Position numbers and translations under genes: made by a program. A stretch of DNA of 64,000 nt from Nepenthes gracilis (Eukaryota; Streptophyta; Magnoliopsida; Caryophyllales; Nepenthaceae), in assembly GCA_033239525.1 (NCBI GenBank), contig BSYO01000033.1, positions 6,067,501 to 6,131,500 on the forward strand, written 5' to 3'. How positions within the stretch are numbered: the stretch's first letter is position 1; each line of letters starts with the position of its first letter. Of this stretch, positions 35,662 to 47,800 are shown in pieces. The notes under the pieces are model-generated. The model was not told the DNA's origin. It saw only the letters and a program-made list of their open reading frames with translations, and did not search any database.

Positions 35662-37087
35662 TGCCGCCTGAAGATAGAAACTGAATAAAGAATGAAGAAA
35701 ACTCACAAAATGAAATCTTCAGATGCGTTTGCTTCAACTGATGCGCAAGGAGCAAAGTTCGAGGAGGCGATTTTGCAATGAAAGGAAGCCCCGAGCTGCT
35801 TGCGGAAGAAGAAAAGACTAACAATGTCAATTTTCTATTCCATACATCAAGTGCTTAAATAGTCTTCGCAATCCGCAACAGGGAAGCCAAAGAAGTCCCT
35901 TACTCTAGTTGTATTTACAGCGAGAAAAGCATGAACTCTGTGATGAACATGCACATCAGTACTAATATTACATAGTTCTTCATAAACACTTCTCTGAATA
36001 AATGAGTGGAAACAGATTGGTTGCGCAATAGATGAAACGTGAATTCATTTTAGTGTGCATTTCCTCCAGTTCCTTCCATTTTCCTCCTCTAATTCTTCAA
36101 TCAAACAGATAAAATGTAAGTCATTCATTTTACTGTAAATGGTTTTATACATTTCCTTCATTAATCTTTCTTCTGTTCTGGTTGGTAATCTGGCTGGGAA
36201 ATGAGGTGATCCAAGGGCCTCCTGGCACATTAATGGCCTTGAGATTCAAATTCAAAGGCCCCCTTCCAGTAAAATCAATAAAACTGAAATGTTAGCAATA
36301 AAATTATTTCAAATATTTTGGATCAATTCTTCACAAAAATTTGTCTGTATTAAAATGAATATGCAGATAAAGAATTATTTCATTTCTTACTCGGCAATAC
36401 CACTCAAGCTTATAGAATCTGGGTCACTGAATTCATTTATAAATATCATGAATGAATTTACTTTAACTGAAAGAGTTCATTAATAGAATAACAATAAAGA
36501 AAATGAAGATGTTACATTGGATTGGATATCATTATATAATAACATATTAGATTTTAAATAATATTATAACAAAAAATTTCATCACAACACTTATAATAAA
36601 ATATGAACAGATGTGTTTTAAAATAGTTTGATCATTTAAAATACAAACTCTCCAAATGCTCATATAAAGAGACATTGAGCTTATAAAATACTCATTTAGA
36701 AAAGAATAATTTTATAAAAATGCTGTATAGGCACATTTGATAATATACTATCTCAATGACAAAAATAGATAAATTGATGGATGCTACGTTATCCAAATAT
36801 AACCCGCTAGAGATTGATGAATTTTTTCTAAAAAATTTATCTGTATGGAAAAATAATTTTAAAGAAACAATTAGCATTATCAAAGATAGTAAAAAAAAAA
36901 AAGGAAAAATCCATGAAGCTTAAATATTATGAAAAGATTTAGTTTAACATGATTTGATTCTACATCATAACAGAACAATCTTAATCACCCTCAATTATTA
37001 CAAAATGATTCTCAATATTCGAAAACTGCAAATAAATCTAATTCCTATTGAAAAATAAGAAAAAAAAAAAACCCAAAAAAATTTGAT
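35662..37087. other. Spacer between the PAB pseudogene and the transporter 3' end
   Basis: The part at 35716-35830 could be the former 5' leader exon of PAB on the minus strand: it precedes a GTGAGT donor and encodes a serine-rich frame by chance. The rest, including the 3' flank of the transporter gene, is AT-rich with no recognised feature. Confidence 0.35.
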
Positions 37088-40000
37088 TTACACAAAAAAT
37101 ATCTGGCCAACGTTCAGTAGATTCTCATGAGGAACATTAAACATGACGCTATTCTCCCTGCATATTTTCCTAAGGAACGCATAAATGTAATCAACAGCAA
37201 TCTTTTTATGAAACTTTGAATTCCTACTTGCTCTCACCACTGTGTTCCCTAGTATATGCACCACTCCGGCATCCCTACAGCTGCTCAAGAACTCCAGTTC
37301 GCCAACCTCGGTTTGGCTGCTCGCCTGCCCCGATGAGGTCATCGTTGGATTAGCTTGTGGGGACTTGATGGGCACAATCGAATCACCAGATGAGATCACG
37401 GAGAGTGTGGTGTCACCGATATTGCTCAGTAAGCAGTCTCTCAACTGTGTCGTCTGCTGGCCATATAAACTATACTCATCCGAGTCTGAGCAGCCTTCCA
37501 TCATGGACTCGAGCCGGACAAACAAGAACAGGCTATCAAAAACTTTTTTCTCAAAGTTGTCGTCCTTCTTGTGAAGGTCCTTGTAACCATATCTGTTCAA
37601 GTTAATGCAGAATGTAACATGAACAAGAAGTTCAAGAGTCTGTAACAACAATGGCAAAGCCTTCACAGAAAGTTCAAGAACCCGTGTGTGCAATTAATTT
37701 GAGAGTAAATGGAAGAGACTCTGAGTCAGAAATAATATTTCATTGACTCATGTTCTAATACTATTCTACGGCCTTCACTTAACCGCTTCAAATTTTTGAT
37801 TAATAGGAAACCCCATTTATATAGATATCTTTGGTTCCTATCAGATGGGTTATTTTCCCAAAAGGTAAAATTGTTGGATGAAGACACTCCTCTGAAATAT
37901 CTCTTCATTGAAGGAAATGTGACTCGTCTGAAGTGCCTCTAGAAGAGAAGCTGAAATCTCTCTTCAAAATGTCCCTTCAGAATCTATCTATATTTGCGGT
38001 GACAAGGAAGAAGAAGAACCCATGTTTTCCTATCATGGATGAAAATATCCGTATTTGTATTGGTTATATCGAGCACTTTTTTGCAAAGCAAAACAAAATG
38101 GATCAGGGGAAATATCGGCCAATATGTCTATTTTATAGGAGTGTATCGGCTGTATTGAAGTGTATCAAATAATTAATCTTCCTTATAAGAATGTATTAGC
38201 CGATAATTTGAATATCAGCTGATATAATAAGTATATCAGCAATATAATGAGATATCACAATTTTATCGTGGTATTGAAAAATATCAAAATGGGGGCAATA
38301 TCGATATCTATTGGCTGATTTTTCAATCCACGTCTTTCTATCCCATTCCTACCCTATCAAACACATTTCTGTCACTCATATGGCTTTGTTCTATCCATGG
38401 TGAACCATCCAATCTATAAACATTTAATCATCGAGGACAGTATCACTATTGAGATAGTTTTACTCAAGGGCCGATTACTTGCGAACGTCATTTTAATTGC
38501 ATTACCTTGCCACGCAGCGGAACATGTGGAAGTTCTTGGGTCCAATCCGCTTCACGAGAAATCTCTCCTCCTCGGGGACAGTATACACAGGAAGGTATTT
38601 TATGCAGATGAAAACGACGACCGAGTGGATAGCTGGAAGGTTTGTGATGAAATGAGAGAAGATGCGAGGCACACCACTGGCTAGCTCAGTGTAGACGAGC
38701 CCGATGCCAGGGACCCGAACTAGACCCAGACTGGGCCCGAGGCCAAGAATCCACGCCAATGAAACCTTACTGTGCATCTCGAACTCATAACGTTTCACGG
38801 TTCCGTAGTGCCAAACGTACATGATGAGAAGAAAGGCTGCTGCAATCACCAGTGGGACCCATCCACCTTGATTGACTTTGAAGAGTACAGCTGAGAAGTA
38901 TGTTAGTTCCACCACAAGTGATAAGCCAGTGAAAATCAGAACAAGAATCCAGTGACATCTCCATACCAACAGCATAATCAGAATCATGAGTAATGTAGTT
39001 ACCAACATGACTATCACAACTGCAGTCCCTGTTACCACATGAAACAATTCAGTTTTCATCAAAGTCCATATACTTTCTTTATCACTGGAAACTTTCATCA
39101 GAGAAGAGAGAACATCATTAGTTCCACACATAAGATAATACTTCAAATTTGGCTCAATGCACTGAAAAAAATAAAATAATAATCTGAAACAGAATCTCTT
39201 GGGGAGTTTAGAGAAGGCACAAGAATCATGGGATTTGCATTTATTTCGTAAGATCATTGTCAAGGAAACAATTGCCCCAAAAGCATAAGCTAGTAGGAGA
39301 AGGCTCAAGAATGGTTTTGTACTCTCACACACTTCCTCAAATGAATGTCCTCTGTAATTGAAGCGTTGATTGAACAAAGACCAATTCCATACAAAAGGAT
39401 GGCTTAGTGCATGAGACTTCCCGCACTGTGAGTTCTAGGAAGGACTTACCAAAAAAAGAAAAAAAGAGTTCTAGGAAGGATCACATGATTGAACAAACAC
39501 CGACTCCATACAAAAGGATGGCTTAGTGCATGAGACTTCCCTCACTGTGAGTTCTAGAAAGGATCACATGGACGCAGCCTTACACTCACAATGCTGTGAG
39601 CCTATTTTTGTGGAATGGAGCAACCTTGTCTTTGAGTCAAAGTTCACCGTTGGTCTCTCTACACCATGTGTTGAGATATATTTAAAAAAAAAAGGGTACA
39701 AAGAATCAAATCCTAACCATTTCATCAAAATTGCTCTAATAGTATCTCAAAAAACCAACCGCTCCAAAAGCAGATGCTATTAAAAAAAGGCCTTGTAATG
39801 GTTTTAAACTATTAGCACTAATAATAAAAATTATGAGAAGTGCTAGTAATAGTACTCTTATCCTTCTCAAATCTTCATACAAATATCTCAGTAGATGGGT
39901 GGTTTTGGAAAGTGTCTAGTTATACAAAACTCCCTCAATCTTGGGTGGCTCAGAGTGATGGAATAATTACTTCCATATTCCAATTGGGCCATTGAATTTT

Positions 40001-41778
40001 TCAAGGAATTTTGAGATATGTGATGAAGTAATTACGGATTCCCCAAAAAAAGGAAAGGGAAAAGCAAATTAACAAATAGTAGCTCAGTGTATGAAGATCC
40101 CATATCATGGAGTCTAAAAGAAGGTCAGACATATACAAGCTTATTCCTACAATGCGTAGAGATTGTTTCCATTAAGGAAAAGATATTTTGCAGGTACTTT
40201 TGCCACAAATTGGTATATCTGATCAGAAAGACATCAAGAAATAATTTTAAACAAGGAATTCTGGTGGGATAAGGTAGTTTTCAAAGCTTATTAATGGGGC
40301 ATGACTAGCACAATTTTAGTGCATGTAATATTCGTCCTCTTGTCGATATGTTATGATTATTCAATAATCATTCAATAAAACAAAAAACCATGAAACTCAG
40401 TCTCTACGAAACATATTAAATGAAAATTGAAACACAACTTTACAAAACACGGAGAGTAGAACTCACCAGAAGCATTTCGGATTATTCAATAATCATTCAA
40501 TAAAACAGAAAATCATGAAACTCGGTCACTACCAAACATATTTAACGAAAATTAGAAGGCAACTTTACAAAACACAGAGAGTAGAACTCACCATAAGCAT
40601 TTCCAATCTGGTTTCGGTTCTTAAATCCAGCAGTCACAGATATGCAAAGGATCATAAGAACCCAATTGATATCTGGAATATATATTTGGCCAAGAAAATT
40701 CTTCGATGTGTGTACAATTTTTACCCTTGGGAAACAGCCAAGGGCAAGAGCCTGCTTGATGATGGAAAACGTAGCAGATATGGTAGCCTGACTAGCAACA
40801 ATGGCAGCTAGTGTGGCGATAATAAAAACTGGCCAGTATATACTTTCTGCATTGCGAGATTTTAATATGCAATGTTAGATAAATAAAAATGTTTCTTTGT
40901 TCAGTAAAGTACCTTATAAAATCACAGGCATCAGCCGGTAGATTTTCTTGGATGCCCACATTGGAATTGGGAACAAGGAACTCAAGGGTGGGGGAAGGCT
41001 ATGCATCTAGTATCCTAAAGCTAAAGGGCCAGAAAAAAGGTACACCATAAATTTAGTACAGAAATCAAATAATTCAGCATCGTTTGCACCAGTAGTCTTC
41101 AACTCCTAGAAATTTTTGCTACGCTTCCCTCTCCCAACTTTTTTTTCTCTATGATCACTTGCAGCTTCTATTTAGCACATTTACATAAGCTATTCATATA
41201 CAACAGTTCAAACGGCTTATAAGGAAGAATAAAGAAAGATGGATCAGAAAATAACCTGGTATAGAACGATAGAATGCATCAAACACATGATCAGTGTGAT
41301 TCACAAGATAGGCAGCTTGTCCAGAATAGGCAAGAAGAAGGCTAGGGAAGACAACTGCAGTGAATGCAATTTGTATAGCCAAAACTGGAAAATGGCCTAG
41401 ATCAGCAAAGAGTGCTTCCGTTCCTGCAATATTAATCAGCAAAAAGACATTGAAACCTGTCATGACTGTGGCACAAGTAGGTAATAATAAGACATCAATA
41501 TAAAAATTATCCATAAATAATCGCAAATCCAATAACCCAAATCAGGTTGGATACTACCAGGCAAAACCATAAGAGACAAAATGAAAACATGAGATGCAGC
41601 GGTCACTGGACTAGCCAAACTATTCCCACCCAGCCTCAAGATTATTTAAGTACCTACTCAATCCATAAATCCCTACAAGGAAAAATATCTAACCATAATA
41701 CCCAAATTTTACAACCACCACCAAAAAAAAGAATGCAATGACTTCATTTGGCTCATTGGCCTAAAATCTCAGCTGTCT

Positions 41779-41812
<34 letters not shown>

Positions 41813-44800
41813 GTATTAGTTGAATCGAATTAGAATTGTCAAATCATCCATAATAATTTAGTCAAAACAACAATTCATTTTGATCGAAACCGTTTAGTTC
41901 CATTTGTTTCCTGCGGTACATGTCTCATTTCAAGGTTCATTGACTGGAATCTTATTTCCATTTTCCATTACACTTAACTTACTTCTGTCAATTTTCTTTC
42001 GAAGACATATATTTCTCTCATCTTATATATATACAAATAAAAATTTATTGCTTTCACAACACCTCGGATTTTTTATAAAAAAAGCAATTCAAAATAGAAT
42101 TCTATATATATATATATCCAATACAGTTCATAAAATCTATAAAATCCACCATATTACAAATACAGCTACCAAAAATCTTCATCAATCTTCTATTCATATA
42201 AAGCAAGAATCCACCATTTGCTAATCTGGAAGGGGTCTCAAAACAATTGCCAATAGGTGAGCCTAAATCTCAATAAAGTATGCATGTGTATGATATACAA
42301 ATATATGTTAATAAATCAAATGAAATGACAAAAAACCATAAAATTACATGCAAAAATTCCATTGCTATTAAATACGTTCCAAATCAGGATTCCAAAGAAA
42401 AATTCCAAAATATATAATATTCAAAACATGCATATCGTACAAAAACATCAGAATACCAAATATATAATGCGTCCATAAAACATGAAGTCCAAAGAACCGT
42501 ATCAAAGACCTGCAAAAACTTCAAAAGGCCAAAACATTTCAAAATATAAAAATACAAAGCATGTCAAAACATGAGAATCCAAATAATGTAAAAACATAAT
42601 AACTAAAGACTAGTGAGTCATACACTAACTAATCAAAAGGCCAGCTTTGAAAAAAAGTTACTCATATTCCCAATAATCTTAGGCTGATATACTACTATTC
42701 AATATCCATATGCGGGCCTACATTACCCTATAAATTGAGTCAAATGCTACTTTCTTTTTTCACTGATGGATGATAGGTACGTTCTTCAAGTAGGCGTAAC
42801 ATACTAGAATGTGTCCGAACATAAGCCATCAATTTACTTACAATGGTTCTCATTTGTCAAACAAATGACTTTATAACAAATATGCAAAACTTTTTCACTA
42901 TTTGAAAAAGTACAAACTCTAATCATATCACAAAATAGAATTCTCATTAAATACTTGCATGACATGTAAGGTCAAATGTTCAAATATTTCATAATTTTCT
43001 TTGCAATATCTCAGAACCAAAACATAATCCTTGAAAAACCCAAATGTTTGATAAAAACAAGCAAAATCTCAAGTGTTCAGTAACAACCAACAAAATCTCA
43101 AAATGTCCGATGAAATACACATGTTTGCAACAATATTTGAAAAATAATGAAAAGGATAACATATATGTACATTTCAACAAATATAAAAAGGAAAATAAAA
43201 AGATTTTAAAAATAGATCAAAGAATGGATTTAGATATACTTGCTTTAAATATTAAATTTAACAAATTTAATGCAAAATGACTCTACAATCTTTTTCCTTC
43301 TCCTTCTCTCTCTTCTTCATCATATGTCCCTTCTCTTTCTCTCTTCTTTTCCTTTTTTCCAGCACAAACAATGAAATCGGGCAAAGGAGCCTATTCACAT
43401 GAGCCCTGGTTAGGCATGGATAAAGCACCATTCTCAGCAAAGTGCACACACAAGCGCTACATCAAACGCACCTCAAGCGCGATACATTCTGCCCAAACTA
43501 CACATGAGTGTCCCTTAAGGGTCCATCAAGCCTGAACATTTTTCCTAAAACACGCACAAGAGCTCCATCATGTGCAGAACTTCCATTGAAAATGCATAGA
43601 TGTGCTGCACTTACATTGATTAAGCGTTGATCCTATTTCTCAATTTTTTTTAATTTTTCTTAAAATTTTCATTATATAATTATTTTTTATATTAACGCAA
43701 TACATAATTAATTATGATGTCATAACACAAATTGAAAAATCAAGTATTGCAAAATCTATTAGAATATGTTAGAATATGCATTAAAATATGCTATGATATA
43801 TTCTTTGTAAGGCAATATTGATATTTTTAATATTTATAAATAACAATATATGAGTATCTATGTATGTGAATAGACCCAACCCAAGTATGAGATTTTCTCA
43901 TCTCTTCTTATTTTATAATTTTACACAATATCATAGTGGGTTACTTTCCAAAACAATAGCCACTGCTGGCAGTGAAGAATTCTTTTATCATTATTTTTTT
44001 TTTTGTTGATGTTGAAGATGGGGCTCTTGTCCATGAATAATATTTTCCTTTTTTCAATCCATTCAACAGCCCAAAAATCAGATTCAGGGTTTTGGTTGTA
44101 AACCCTAGATTTGGTGCATTTTATTCAATTCTTCGAATCAGGGAGTTACTAATCCATCACTTTCATAAACTATTGCCTCACCAACTAGCTAATCAGACGC
44201 GAGCTTATAGAAATTAGGAATGTCACTTGCTTATTATCTCCATGGCACAAAGCAACAGCAGTAGCAACAAAGTAATAGTATCAAGCAGTAGAGCTTGGGC
44301 TCTCCCTCTCCCTCTCCCTCTCCCTCTATCCCCTCAACACTATATGAAAAATTGGCATATAAAACATTCCCTTACTTAAATGCTAGTAATTCTCAATGAT
44401 TTGATACATTCTCCAAGTGTGAACACCATGCATTTGCCCAAGAGCCCCCACAATGAAGTGCCTCAATTCTTCTAAATCAAATACATGCATGATAAGAGGT
44501 GGCGGAGTTGATGAAGTAGAGAGCCGACCGTGTGTTTAATGAAGGAGGCATGAATGAATACACATTCAAAACTTATAATTAATACCCTAATTTAATTAGT
44601 TTTCATTTTATTAAATAAACACACATAAATAAATAAATACATATAACATCATAGTAAGTCTTAATTATTATTCTAAAATACTAAAAATAATTACTAATTA
44701 TTGATGAAAATTTACCATAAATACCCCTCCAACAGTCCTACAAATTTGACACATCTGACCTCAACATGAAATTAGCCTAAACTCACTTACAATCAATGGC

Positions 44801-47800
44801 TCATCAATTACCCTCATCAATGACCCCCCCAAGTCACAAGTCAAATAAATTTGAATCGAAATATTAAGATATTACATTCATTGCAACAACAATTACTTTG
44901 TGTTCTATCATCACTCTAGTGGTGAGTATAACATATTCTTCTTGTTATATATGTGAATGATATTATGATTACTAGCAGCGACAATACTAGTATCATAAAT
45001 CTTAAATTATTCATTCAAAGTCAATTTAATTAGAATGGATCACCATATAATTGGAAACCTACCACCAGCTATTATATTTTTGCTGGAATAAATCTGATAT
45101 CATGGAAAAGGAAGAAACAAAATATGATATCCTAATCAAATGCGAAATTAAAATATTATAATGTTGACATATATTACCTATGAACTGATATGGTTCAGAC
45201 AATTTCTAGAGTCACTTAGTTGTGAAGAGTTCTGGGTCTTCTCATTATGGTGCATTAAACAAGCAATCTTTCATATTGCATCAAATCCAATATTTCTTAT
45301 GAACACAAAACATATTGAGGCGAATTATCACTTTGCTCGTAAGAAACTCTAACATGAAAAATTCACATTCATCATGTGAAGATTAGAGATCAGTTTGTAA
45401 ATATTTTCACCAAATCCTTGACTGGTGTTCGAGTCACATACATTTGTAACAAGCATGATCAACATTCATATTCCAACATAAAAAAGTGTCATTATATGTT
45501 AGAATATATTATTATAATATGTCTTAGGATATGTTATGGTAAATTCTTTGTAAATATAATCTAATATTTTTTTTATATTTGTAAATAACTCTATATATAT
45601 GTGTGAATAGATCTAACCTAAATACAAGGTTTTCCCATCTCCCTATTTTACACTTTCACCTAAACTCTCATTCATGTTTTCTTAGCAAACCTCAGTGATG
45701 AAAGCAACAAAATGCCAACCAAACAATTTCTTTCTAAAAAGTAGTGCAACGGTTACCGGTTATACTAAGCAAGATTCCCCCAAGAGAGGTCCAATGGTCT
45801 CTCCCTCCTCTTTTGAGATAACGATATACATACATAGGTGAAAATGCTTTCAGGACACTGCTGTCATATTTCCATATGTTGAATATACCAATGCCTCCAA
45901 TTAAGAGAAACCATAGCAAGACAATTGGGGCAAAAAGCCATCCAACTTTATCTGTACCATAATGTTGCACGCTGAATAAACCCACCAGTATCACAACAGC
46001 AACAAGCACCACAATATCTGCAACCAGAAAAGGAGGGAAGCAGCCATTATACATTGAAATGAAGGAAACAGGAGCAAATGATGAAAACGGGTTACAGAAG
46101 TTAGAAACAAATTATCTGAAAGAAACTAGATCTAGTGGAAATTTATTGAATGTTCCATAAGTCGCTAACAAAATGAAAAAGTTGAAGAAAAGCGTAACTT
46201 CAGGGAGAGGAGCAATACCGTTACTCATCTTAGGACAGTCTACCTTGATCCCTCCAGCAGCTGAAAGGACTGTAAACACAGTTTTATTAAGCAGATTGTA
46301 GAATCAACAAAAAGGAGAATAATTACAACCCCAATTTTAAAAAGATTATGCACTACTTTTTATAGCGAAGAAATGCTGTAAATATGCATGTTCTATCACA
46401 TGAATCATATACAGCTAACATAAACAAGATGACTAAAACTTGAATAAATAATGCTTATGGTAACGGATTGAAGAGTTATTAATAGCAGCAATAGTAGTAG
46501 TAGTTGTAGTAGCATTGGCGTATTAGCGCTAGTCATAATAGTACTAGTCATGTTGGTTGTCACATGCATATTTTATGAATCCATCAGTAACTAGCAATTT
46601 ACCCATGGATTTTGAGCTTGCCACTAAGTAAACAAAAATGAGATGGATAAGATACATAGGATAAAGATCTCATCTCAATGTCTGAGGATATGTCTGCTAG
46701 GATACTGGGAACAGATAAAGAAAAAAAATAAGTACAAAACCTGTACAAAAAAAGTAGACATGGCTCATTTCTTTGTGGGAAAGTGCACAACTTTGCAGAT
46801 GAAGGGGAAAAGGATGGACAAAGGTCCATAAGTTCAAAAAAAATTTTCTAGTCACAATTCACCCATTTATCCTCATTCTCTCCAAAGACTGAAAGGAGTA
46901 GAATATGAGATGAGCTTGAGATTAATTTATGAGGTACTCACCCCTTGTAAACAATATTTCTCTTTTCAGGCCCAAGAAGATTGAAGGACCCAAAAGCTTT
47001 TTGCAAAGTGGTCTAGGCTAATGGGTTACAATCGGTGCCAATCTTTGCCAACATTCCTAACTCCACCTAACATTTATATCAAAAGAGACCATGAAATGAT
47101 TCTAAGCTTAACTCTTAGCTAATCCAGTGATTAAATTCATGAATTTTTAATTCAGTAATCCATGAGATTGAGGGACAGCAGAGAGATGTACTCTAAGTGC
47201 CTTGAATCCCATATTTGTGCCTTGATTTGAGGAAAAAAGTGAAGAGGTGCAGCTCCGGGCAGTATGGACCAGCCCAATTTATTTTCATCACCTAGTTCAA
47301 GAATTCTGGCTTAGTTTCTGTTGATTCAGTAGATGTTTGACCAAAAACGTGCACGCACACACGCAGACACACACACACACACACACACAAATACATATAT
47401 TAATGTTTTTCAACAATTGCACTTGCACATGTTGTATGTTGAGAGTTGGGGATTCAAATATATTGGGAACTCTAGGATTTGAGAGCATCTTCATTCTTAT
47501 ACTCTCATTCTGATTAATGTATATCTTTGCTCTTTCACTCTTGATGTTTTACTTAACGGGTTTTCCACTCAAATCTTGTACGTCATTTTTCACCTCTTTC
47601 CCCTGATTTGTGATTGACGTTGTGTCCTACAAGTTTGAGATTTCTTGTGTTTAAGTAATGAGAAATACAAGATAATGATCATATTAAATATTCAAGGTAG
47701 GACAAAATTCAAGATATAAGGGGATAGTCAGAAAAGAAATTAGGAACTACAATACGGGATAATGTTTTGCTTTGAATGTCTACATGAGAAACTTCTAAGA

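Larger units (their letters stand above)
43767..45652 (+). mobile_element. Internally deleted Ty1/copia element with about 160-bp LTRs, intron 5
   Basis: The left LTR (43767-43925) and right LTR (45497-45652) both begin TGTTAGAATAT and share TTCTTTGTAA, TTTATAAATAAC/TTTGTAAATAAC, GTGAATAGA and a TTTTACA-type end. After the left LTR, AATATCATAGTGGG looks like a decayed tRNA-iMet primer site. The interior is only about 1.57 kb and keeps a broken RNase H end. Flanking 5-bp sequences do not match. It runs antisense to the transporter gene. Confidence 0.65.

Noticed and set aside
35609..35830. 73-codon serine-rich frame resembling a transit peptide
   Set aside because: The stretch is better explained as the 5' leader exon, intron and first coding exon of the proteasome alpha-2 pseudogene, read in another frame.
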